DNA of 8,286 bases, from positions 1 through 8,286 of the forward strand of contig PQAG01000221.1 in the NCBI GenBank assembly GCA_003104895.1. The letters are read 5' to 3'. Under the pieces are notes generated by a model. The model was given only the letters and a program-made list of their open reading frames with translations. It ran no database searches and was not told the DNA's origin. This document shows positions 1 through 4,679 of this stretch, in pieces (the first letter of the stretch is position 1; each line of letters starts with the position of its first letter). The DNA comes from Nitrosomonadales bacterium. Its GTDB lineage: Bacteria > Pseudomonadota > Gammaproteobacteria > Burkholderiales > Sulfuricellaceae. Made by a program: the position numbers and the translations under genes.

Positions 1-639
1 CTCGATCTTGCGCCGCAGCCTGGTCACCCGGACATCGATGCTGCGGTCGAAGGGCGTGCGCTCGTAACCCTTGATCAGGTCCATCAGCATGTCGCGGCTC
101 AGGACGCGGTTGGGATGCTCGACAAAAATCCGCAGCAGGTTGAATTCCCCGGCAGTGAGGGCCACTTCCTCGCCATTGAGCGCCAGCTGGCGGGAATTGA
201 CGTCCAGCCGGTAAGGGCCGAAGCTGAGCACGCAGCTTGGGGGTGATTCAACCTCGGGCTGGGGGCTTTCCTTGCGCCGCAGCACGGCGCGGATGCGTGC
301 CAGCAGCTCGCGCGGATTGAAAGGCTTGGCGAGGTAATCGTCCGCGCCCACTTCCAGCCCGATAATGCGGTCGATGTCCTCGCCGCGCGCCGACAGCATG
401 ATGATGGGCTGGGCGCCCTTCGCCCTGAGCTTGCGCGCCAGGCTCAGTCCGTCTTCCCCCGGCAGCATCAGGTCCAGAATTACCAGGTCTGCCGGCCGTT
501 GCGCCAGATGCTGTTCCATTTGAGCGCCATCGTTGACGGCGGCAACCTCATATCCCTGTTCCGTCAGATACTGTTGCAGCAGTTCGCGCAGTCCGGGATC
601 GTCATCCACGACCAGGATGTGTTCTTTATCGCTTTCCAT
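1..639 (-). CDS. ompR: OmpR-type two-component response regulator (C-terminus cut by window edge)
   Basis: This is a cytoplasmic DNA-binding response regulator, read by translating the minus strand from the ATG at 639. All 213 codons up to the window edge are open. The receiver domain is about residues 6-122: acidic pocket D12-D13, phospho-acceptor D56 in DLMLPGEDGL, switch serine S83 and conserved K105 in AKPFNPRELLARIRAVLRR. The winged-helix effector domain begins near residue 136 and ends at the edge in the recognition-helix motif RSIDVRVTRLRRKIE. DLMLPGEDG and the whole receiver closely resemble E. coli OmpR (239 residues), so about 25 residues should be missing. OmpR partners the histidine kinase EnvZ, whose gene would be expected beyond the left edge. 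No Shine-Dalgarno sequence precedes the ATG; see the promoter entry. The regulated genes here are unknown. The family call is sure; one-to-one orthology with OmpR is likely but not proven. Confidence 0.93.
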   Translation of the reverse strand, partial: MESDKEHILVVDDDPGLRELLQQYLTEQGYEVAAVNDGAQMEQHLAQRPADLVILDLMLPGEDGLSLARKLRAKGAQPIIMLSARGEDIDRIIGLEVGADDYLAKPFNPRELLARIRAVLRRKESPQPEVESPPSCVLSFGPYRLDVNSRQLALNGEEVALTAGEFNLLRIFVEHPNRVLSRDMLMDLIKGYERTPFDRSIDVRVTRLRRKIE

Positions 640-645
640 GTCTGT

Positions 646-674
646 ACTATACAAAATCGTGGTGTGCTGCGCCA
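646..674 (-). promoter_or_regulatory. candidate promoter of the response regulator, possibly leaderless
   Basis: On the minus strand a good -10 hexamer, TATAGT (651 to 646), is followed by only six bases (ACAGAC) and then the ATG at 639. The best -35 at 17-bp spacing (TGGCGC, 674 to 669) is poor, which would fit an activated promoter. Transcription would start at or next to the A of the ATG, giving a leaderless mRNA; this agrees with the absence of a Shine-Dalgarno sequence. The promoter call is inference from motifs. Confidence 0.4.
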
Positions 675-689
675 TGCGCCCGGGTGCGC

Positions 690-706
690 TGTAACACACT
701 GTTACA
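690..706. promoter_or_regulatory. perfect 17-bp palindrome, candidate operator
   Basis: TGTAACA, a CAC spacer and TGTTACA form an exact inverted repeat in the gap between the divergently transcribed regulator (start 639) and the secreted-protein gene (start about 799). The GTTAC/GTAAC half-sites resemble those of some OmpR-family regulators; the E. coli RstA box contains GTTACA. The centre, 698, lies about 59 bases upstream of the start predicted for the regulator, a usual place for an activator contacting RNA polymerase. Autoregulation or shared control of both directions is inference. The rest of the 640-798 gap shows no other clear element. Confidence 0.5.
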
Positions 707-798
707 TTTCCATGCCGGCGCGAAATGTTTTTGAAACGGCTGGTGTTCATGATGGGCGCCATGCAACGAGCGGGCTGAGTTAAATTATGGGGGGTTCA

Positions 799-1272
799 AT
801 GAAACCGCCAATGATGATTGCACAAATGACAAGCAAACAATTCTTGCGTATCAGCGCGATCAGTCTGGGCCTTCTGGATGCCGGCAGTGTGCTGGCGCAG
901 GAAAGCCTCGAGCAGGCGTGGCAGGAAAGGCAGCTGGCCCAGCAGCAGGCAGGCAGGAAAGGAGAGGTTGATCAGGATGCTTTCCGCAGCCGGGTGCAGG
1001 CACGCATGCGTTCCATGAACCAGGAAGAGCGCGCGCTGATGAACGACCTGAGTGTCAATGGGCGGCAACGTATTGAAGCGGAGAATGCCCAAGGCCGCGG
1101 GATGGGGCGGGATGGCGGGATGGAAGGCAGCCGCTTTGGCCGTGGCTACGAAGCCCGGCAGATTCAACAGAATCCGGCCGCTACCGGCGGTTCGTCCATG
1201 AATGGTGCCGGCGCCGGCCCGGGCATGGGCGGACGGGGTGGCGGTGGTGGTGGAGGCGGCAGAGGCCGTTAA
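799..1272 (+). CDS. exported glycine-rich protein of unknown function
   Basis: I do not recognise a family. The reading frame opens at ATG 787, but ATG 799 is preceded by a G-run (789-794) able to act as a weak ribosome binding site, so I prefer 799 (157 residues). ATG 826 would give a compact signal peptide but lacks an upstream site. From 799 the N-terminus has Lys/Arg, a moderately hydrophobic stretch (ISAISLGLL) and a plausible signal-peptidase site after VLA, so export to the periplasm or beyond is likely. Next come about 65 polar, helix-prone residues rich in Gln, Arg and Glu, including MNQEERALMNDLSVNGRQR. The C-terminal third is rich in Gly and Met and ends in a run of eight glycines. 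There is no cysteine in the mature part. A 35-bp gap separates it from the next gene, which also encodes a glycine-rich exported protein, so the two are probably co-transcribed. The divergent OmpR-like gene suggests an envelope-related role, but this is positional inference only. Confidence 0.65.
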   Translation: MKPPMMIAQMTSKQFLRISAISLGLLDAGSVLAQESLEQAWQERQLAQQQAGRKGEVDQDAFRSRVQARMRSMNQEERALMNDLSVNGRQRIEAENAQGRGMGRDGGMEGSRFGRGYEARQIQQNPAATGGSSMNGAGAGPGMGGRGGGGGGGGRGR

Positions 1273-1307
1273 TCCTGATTACTATGTTTCGATTTTAAGG
1301 AGTTATT

Positions 1308-1595
1308 ATGCGTAAATCTTCACTGATGGCCATGGTTCTTGCAGCAGCGCTGGGTTCCAGCACGGTAGCTTTTGCTCGCGGGGGCGGCGGTGGAATGGGG
1401 GGAGGCATGGGCGGCGGCTCGGGCATGATGGGCGGCCAGGACATGTCCTCCCAGGGTGCCCAGGCGCCTTCCAGCGCCCGGCAGGAGCAGGACAGGATCA
1501 GGGAACAGAACCGTATCCGCAGCCAGCAGGAGGGCGACGCCACCCAGACCCGCCAGCAGACCCGCGATCAGGTCCGGACTCGCCAGGAGCAGTAA
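1308..1595 (+). CDS. small exported glycine-rich protein of unknown function
   Basis: This 95-residue protein starts at an ATG with a strong Shine-Dalgarno sequence, AAGGAG at 1297-1302. A classic signal peptide (MRKSSLMAMVLAAALGSS, cleavage probably after AFA at residues 21-23) is followed by a Gly/Met segment (about residues 25-43, repeats of GMGGG). The C-terminal half is highly charged and rich in Gln and Arg (RQEQDRIREQNRIR, then DQVRTRQEQ), probably helical. It lacks Cys and recognisable catalytic motifs. The composition matches the preceding gene, but the order of the two modules is reversed: glycine-rich first, then charged. I know of no assigned function. A rho-independent terminator begins 18 bp after the stop, marking the end of this two-gene unit. 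The open reading frame on the opposite strand is only a shadow. Confidence that it is a real gene is high because of the ribosome binding site, the signal peptide and the terminator. Confidence 0.75.
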   Translation: MRKSSLMAMVLAAALGSSTVAFARGGGGGMGGGMGGGSGMMGGQDMSSQGAQAPSSARQEQDRIREQNRIRSQQEGDATQTRQQTRDQVRTRQEQ

Positions 1596-1613
1596 GTCTC
1601 TCAGGGTTTGCCC

Positions 1614-1648
1614 AAGCGCCCCGGTTTTTGCCTGGGGCGCTTTATTTT
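1614..1648 (+). terminator. rho-independent terminator after the glycine-rich protein genes
   Basis: A nine-base-pair stem, AAGCGCCCC (1614-1622) with GGGGCGCTT (1634-1642), closes an 11-base loop and is followed by TTTATTTT. The T-rich tail is only on the plus strand, so it serves the 799-1595 unit. The stem touches the stop codon of the converging minus-strand gene, which has no T-tract of its own in the other direction. Confidence 0.85.
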
Positions 1649-2340
1649 GCGGGCTTTCTGGCGGGGGCGCCAGAGCCTGCATTCATTGCCTCTATGGCTT
1701 CCTTAAGTGCCTGGGCGGCGGCTTTGGGGTCCTTGTTGCTGATCGTCATTTCACCCGTGCTGGCAGAAGTGGCTGCATTTTCATTGGCGGGCACGCTTGT
1801 GGAAATTGATGGCTGATCCTGAGGCGGCTCCTTTTTCAGCGCCTCGATTTGTGCCTGCAGTTCCTCGTTCTTTTTTCTGAGCGCTGCAATTTCGTCCTGA
1901 GGGGTTTCAGCCTGCTTTGCTGCGGCATGCTCAAGCGGCGGGCTGCTGGGGGATGCGCCGGCCGTGGCCGGCGGGGCGGCATCATGTTCCGGGGGAGAGA
2001 GGAAAATTTTCCAGGCCGCAAAACCCGCCCCTGCCAGCAATAAAACCAGCAGACCGATGGCTGCGCCAACGATCAGGCGTTTTTTTGTGCGGATGGAGCG
2101 GAGAGTGGGTATTACTTCAGCCTGATTTTCCTCTCCATTCACCGGCTCCGGCGCGGGAGGTTTCCTGAAGCGCCGGGCAAGACCTGCAAACCCCGATTTC
2201 ATGCCGGAGAGCAGCCCCGGTCTGGCTGGTGCGTCCGGACCGCGGGCTTCCATTGCCACGGTCTGGTCAGCCGCCTCTTCCTGCGGCTTATCTGCATCAT
2301 CGCCCTCTTTTGCCTTCTTTTGCCAGAATTTCAGGTTCAC
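1642..2340 (-). CDS. single-span inner-membrane protein with coiled coil, function unknown, coupled to xseA
   Basis: The 232-residue protein starts at a GTG whose G is also the last base of the xseA stop (TAGTG), with AAGGAGG in the xseA end as ribosome binding site, so translation is coupled. Residues 1-85 are hydrophilic and mixed in charge (NLKFWQKKAKEGDDADK; basic RRFRK near 56-60). One membrane segment lies at about 89-112 (LIVGAAIGLLVLLLAGAGFAAW), preceded by basic IRTKKR, so the N-terminus should be cytoplasmic and the C-terminus periplasmic. After a Pro/Ala-rich linker comes a short coiled coil at about 148-171 (EIAALRKKNEELQAQIEALKK), then a Ser/Thr-rich stretch and the conserved-looking NKDPKAAAQALKEAIEAMN near the end. 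I do not recognise a family. The layout recalls small envelope adaptor proteins, but no function can be assigned. It is downstream of a nuclease gene with no obvious link beyond co-expression. Confidence 0.75.
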   Translation of the reverse strand: MNLKFWQKKAKEGDDADKPQEEAADQTVAMEARGPDAPARPGLLSGMKSGFAGLARRFRKPPAPEPVNGEENQAEVIPTLRSIRTKKRLIVGAAIGLLVLLLAGAGFAAWKIFLSPPEHDAAPPATAGASPSSPPLEHAAAKQAETPQDEIAALRKKNEELQAQIEALKKEPPQDQPSISTSVPANENAATSASTGEMTISNKDPKAAAQALKEAIEAMNAGSGAPARKPAK

Positions 2341-3680
2341 TAGGCTTCCTCCTTGCGCGTTACCCGGGCCGTGGCGCTGCCATGGGCGAAGGTCATGGAT
2401 ACTTCCTCATGCAGGGATATTTCCTTGCTGCTGCGCACGATTCTGCCGCTGGCCGTGCGCACCATGCTGAACCCGCGCTCCAGCACCGCTGCGGGGTTGA
2501 GGTGCTGCAGATTGGCGGCCAGGCGTTGCAGGCTGGTCTGGTGGCCTTGCAGCCTGGATTCCATGGCGCGGTCAAGGTGCTGCCGGAGCTGCTGCAGCCG
2601 GGATTCTAGCGCCTGAGTCGCAGGCGCCGCGGCCGCGAGCCGGGCGGCGAGGCGCTGCACGCGCCATTCCTGCTGTTCCAGCAGGCGCGGGGCGGACTGT
2701 TTCAGGCGCTGTGCCAGATGCCCCAGGTGCTGTTGCTGGTTGCGGATACGTGTGCCAGGGTGGAGCAGGCGGCGCGCCAGGTAATCGACCTGCTGCATGC
2801 GCTGCTCCAGCCCGCGCATGGTCTGGCGCGTCAGCCCCGCCTCCAGCACGGCGAGGCGCTGCAGCAGGTCGGCACGGTGCGGCGTGGCCAGTTCCGCTGC
2901 GGCGGTCGGCGTGGGGGCGCGCCGGTCGGCGGCGAAGTCGGCGATGGTGAAGTCGGTTTCATGCCCCACTCCGCAGATGACGGGAATTTCGCATGCAGCG
3001 ATGGCGCGCGCCACGGCTTCCTCGTTGAACGCCCATAAATCCTCAATGCTGCCGCCGCCGCGGCACAGGATCAGCACGTCGCATTCCCTGCGTTGCCCGG
3101 CAAGTTGAATGGCTGCGGCAATTTTCTGTGCCGCGCCTTCCCCCTGCACGGGAACCGGGTAGATCAGCGCGGGGATATTCGGCATGCGCCGCCGCAGGGT
3201 GGTGAGCACATCGCGCAGCGCCGCCGCAGCAGGGGAGGTGATGATGCCGATGCGCTGAGGGAAGGCGGGCAGGGCTTGCTTGCGTGCCGGGTCGAACAGG
3301 CCCTCCAGGCTCAATCTGGCTTTCAGTTTCTCGAATGCCTCGAACAGGGCGCCCAGTCCGGCCCGGCGCATGGCTTCGACGCTGAGCTGGAATTCCCCGC
3401 GTGCTTCGTACAGCGTAACCAGGGCGCGGACTTCCACCTGCACGCCGTTGTCCGGCTTGAAGTCAATATATTGGCTCTTGTGCCGGAACATGGCGCAACG
3501 CACCTGCGCTTGTCCATCCTTGAGCGTGAAATACCAGTGGCCGGAAGCGGCGCGGGTGAAATTGGATATCTCTCCCGCCACCCAGAGCAGCGGGAAGGTC
3601 TGCTCCAGAACGGCTTTGGCGTGGCGATTGAGCTCGCTGACGGTGAGGACGGGTTGTGTCATGGAGAATGGAGAAGACAT
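2340..3680 (-). CDS. xseA: exodeoxyribonuclease VII large subunit
   Basis: XseA is the catalytic subunit of exonuclease VII. With several copies of the small subunit XseB it degrades single-stranded DNA from both ends to short oligonucleotides, in the cytoplasm. The 446 residues match the usual length (about 400-460). Visible parts are an N-terminal OB-fold (about residues 8-105, with PLLWVAGEISNFTRAASGHWYFTLKD), a catalytic region with RIGIITSPAAAALRDVL (143-159), RGGGSIEDLWAFNE (207-220) and GVGHETDFTIADFAADRRAP (237-256) followed by TPTAAAE, and a long Gln/Leu/Arg-rich coiled-coil C-terminal half. The start is unsure: ATG 3680 and ATG 3662 (beginning MTQPVLTVSELN) both lack a Shine-Dalgarno sequence. 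I chose 3680 because a -10 hexamer lies six bases upstream, which may mean a leaderless transcript. No xseB is in the window. The stop overlaps the downstream GTG by one base. Confidence 0.96.
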   Translation of the reverse strand: MSSPFSMTQPVLTVSELNRHAKAVLEQTFPLLWVAGEISNFTRAASGHWYFTLKDGQAQVRCAMFRHKSQYIDFKPDNGVQVEVRALVTLYEARGEFQLSVEAMRRAGLGALFEAFEKLKARLSLEGLFDPARKQALPAFPQRIGIITSPAAAALRDVLTTLRRRMPNIPALIYPVPVQGEGAAQKIAAAIQLAGQRRECDVLILCRGGGSIEDLWAFNEEAVARAIAACEIPVICGVGHETDFTIADFAADRRAPTPTAAAELATPHRADLLQRLAVLEAGLTRQTMRGLEQRMQQVDYLARRLLHPGTRIRNQQQHLGHLAQRLKQSAPRLLEQQEWRVQRLAARLAAAAPATQALESRLQQLRQHLDRAMESRLQGHQTSLQRLAANLQHLNPAAVLERGFSMVRTASGRIVRSSKEISLHEEVSMTFAHGSATARVTRKEEA

Positions 3681-3704
3681 GGACGAATTCTAAACTAATC
3701 CACA
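3681..3704 (-). promoter_or_regulatory. candidate xseA promoter with overlapping DnaA-box-like site
   Basis: On the minus strand TAGAAT (3692 to 3687), five of six matches to the -10 consensus, is followed by six bases and the xseA ATG at 3680. No strong -35 is present at 16-18 bp. TGTGGATTA (3704 to 3696; TAATCCACA on plus) differs by one base from a consensus DnaA box and would sit between the -10 and -35 contacts. A consensus TTGACA on the minus strand at 3743-3738 exists but has no good -10 partner. Inference from motifs only. Confidence 0.35.
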
Positions 3705-3871
3705 GCGGTAAAAGAAATTCCATATTGGCCATATGATTGTCAATGGTTTATTAGATGTTGCTTAAGCTGATGATAGTTAATGGAAAAAACGAATGTCCAA
3801 ATTTTGGGCGGAACAGGAAATATGTTGTGTGCAAGAGAGTTAGGGTGCTTTTTGACAAACCATGCACAAAG

Positions 3872-3894
3872 TTATCCACAATTTCTGTGGACAA
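3872..3894. promoter_or_regulatory. inverted pair of DnaA-box-like sites
   Basis: TTATCCACA (3872-3880) matches the E. coli DnaA-box consensus TTATNCACA exactly. After five bases (ATTTC) comes TGTGGACAA (3886-3894), whose reverse complement TTGTCCACA has one mismatch. The pair is therefore a near-palindrome of 23 bp. It is not beside dnaA, dnaN, rpmH or gidA, so it is unlikely to be the main origin. A role in titrating DnaA or in controlling a neighbouring promoter is inference. Confidence 0.5.
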
Positions 3895-3982
3895 CCGCAC
3901 AAAAACCCGATTGGTCATGATGTTAAGGGGTTCCCTAAGGCTTGATCGCCTTGATGGCGCGGCCTGATTTCTCACATAACCA

Positions 3983-4008
3983 TTGCCAATCAAATAATAT
4001 TATGGCAA
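3983..4008. promoter_or_regulatory. inverted repeat upstream of the TusA-like gene, candidate operator
   Basis: TTGCCA (3983-3988) and TGGCAA (4003-4008) are exact inverted arms separated by 14 AT-rich bases that include -10-like hexamers (TAATAT 3995-4000, TATTAT 3998-4003). A dimeric repressor bound here would cover the likely promoter of the gene starting at 4049. No convincing -35 is visible (CTCACA at 3971-3976 is a weak candidate). The regulator is unknown. Confidence 0.35.
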
Positions 4009-4048
4009 CATTAGCAAAGTTTATTTATTTGCATAGGAGCGTCTTGCA

Positions 4049-4537
4049 GTGAATCAACCGCTTTTGATCGGAGCCAACGGGATTCTGGATTTGACCGGCC
4101 TGAGTTGCCCGCATCCCCTGCTTGGGGCGAAAAAAGTGCTGGACGGCCTCAAGCCGGGAGAAGTGCTGTGCCTGGTTTCAGACTGCCCCGGCACCAAAGA
4201 CGATCTGTTTTCCTGGATCAAGCTGACCGACAACGAGGTGATCCGTACCGGAAAGAATGCCAGCGGCGCAGACGAATATTTCATCCGCAAGGGCAGACGC
4301 CCTCCCTCTGTGTTCAATGTCGCACTGGACATGAGAGGCACGGCCTGCCCCGGCCCGATTGTCGAAGCGAGGAAAATTCTTCAGAGCATGCACAGCGGTG
4401 AAATCCTGAAGCTGGTCAGCAATTGCCCTGCCACGCGCGACGACATCGATGCATGGATTAAAAGCAGTGCCCTCACGCTTCTGGAAACACTTGAAATCGA
4501 CCCTGGAGTGCTTGCTTTTTACATCAGGAAAAATTAG
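4049..4537 (+). CDS. tandem TusA-like (SirA/YedF-family) sulfur-carrier protein
   Basis: TusA-family proteins carry persulfide sulfur on the cysteine of a CPxP motif, for tRNA thiolation, molybdenum-cofactor synthesis or, in sulfur oxidisers, dissimilatory sulfur transfer. This 162-residue protein is two such domains in a row, each about 70 residues against about 80 for a usual single-domain TusA. Domain 1 (about 12-81) has CPHP at 20-23 in LTGLSCPHPLLGAKKVL. Domain 2 (about 92-161) has CPGP at 100-103 in MRGTACPGPIVEARKIL. Each also has a second cysteine in the same place (C46 in VSDCPGTKDDL, C126 in VSNCPATRDDI), exactly 80 residues apart, and each ends FIRK or YIRK. The GTG start follows AGGAG (4035-4039) by nine bases. 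The gene stands alone, with its own terminator and no sulfur genes beside it, so the sulfur donor and acceptor are unknown. Both active cysteines are intact. Confidence 0.88.
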   Translation: MNQPLLIGANGILDLTGLSCPHPLLGAKKVLDGLKPGEVLCLVSDCPGTKDDLFSWIKLTDNEVIRTGKNASGADEYFIRKGRRPPSVFNVALDMRGTACPGPIVEARKILQSMHSGEILKLVSNCPATRDDIDAWIKSSALTLLETLEIDPGVLAFYIRKN

Positions 4538-4561
4538 CCAAGTTTAAACCCTCCCCCTTTT

Positions 4562-4590
4562 ACCTGCCGCAGTACCGGGCAGGTTTTTTT
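4562..4590 (+). terminator. rho-independent terminator of the TusA-like gene
   Basis: ACCTGCC (4562-4568) pairs with GGCAGGT (4578-4584) around a nine-base loop and runs directly into seven T residues (4584-4590), then GTTTTT. It lies 24 bp after the stop and separates this gene from the envelope operon. Confidence 0.92.
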
Positions 4591-4595
4591 GTTTT

Positions 4596-4624
4596 TGCAG
4601 GGCGCTGCAAGGCGCTGCCCTTGC
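4596..4624. repeat. direct repeat and two adjoining small inverted repeats
   Basis: GGCGCTGC occurs at 4601-4608 and again at 4611-4618. Around them lie TGCAG-GGCG-CTGCA (4596-4609) and GCAAGG-N6-CCTTGC (4607-4624), two hairpins that share three bases and cannot both be fully formed. The second arm overlaps the candidate exbB -35. Meaning unknown; chance is possible in GC-rich DNA. Confidence 0.4.
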
Positions 4625-4649
4625 TGAAAATGGGGCAGCAGGCTAAAGT
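4621..4649 (+). promoter_or_regulatory. candidate promoter of the exbB-exbD-lpxK-kdsB operon
   Basis: TTGCTG (4621-4626) and TAAAGT (4644-4649) are separated by 17 bp, a fair sigma-70 match. It is the only promoter-like pair I see between the upstream terminator and the GTG at 4680, which would leave a leader of about 25 bases. Motif inference. Confidence 0.35.
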
Positions 4650-4679
4650 AACACGCTTGAAAATTACGGGAGGGCGGGA

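Larger units (their letters stand above)
3705..4048. other. AT-rich intergenic region between divergent xseA and the TusA-like gene
   Basis: Together with the xseA promoter this makes a 368-bp gap, the longest noncoding stretch in the window. It holds an inverted pair of DnaA-box-like nonamers (3872-3894), an operator-like inverted repeat (3983-4008) and the ribosome binding site AGGAG (4035-4039) of the next gene. Short open frames of 70-80 codons on both strands lack a ribosome binding site and any family resemblance, so I do not call genes here. I see no tRNA or clear riboswitch. Confidence 0.6.

Noticed and set aside
669..764. Direct repeat GCGCCATGC at 669-677 and 756-764 flanking the palindrome
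   Set aside because: Only nine bases and not symmetric about the palindrome; likely chance in GC-rich DNA.
499..783. 94-codon open frame on the plus strand over the regulator start
   Set aside because: It is antisense to the conserved receiver domain, lacks a ribosome binding site and resembles no family.
1320..1682. 120-codon minus-strand frame opposite the second glycine-rich gene
   Set aside because: It runs through the terminator, lacks a ribosome binding site and mirrors the repetitive glycine codons of the real gene.
3852..3880. Consensus TTGACA at 3852-3857 as a plus-strand promoter -35
   Set aside because: At 16-18 bp spacing there is no -10-like hexamer; the position is taken by the DnaA-box motif.
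3872..3894. Main chromosomal replication origin
   Set aside because: Only two or three DnaA-like boxes, no clear AT-rich 13-mer array, and none of the usual origin neighbours (dnaA, dnaN, rpmH, gidA).
3751..3993. Open frames of 70-80 codons on both strands in the xseA/TusA gap
   Set aside because: No ribosome binding site, no recognisable domain, AT-rich composition unlike the coding DNA, and they overlap DnaA-box and operator-like sites.
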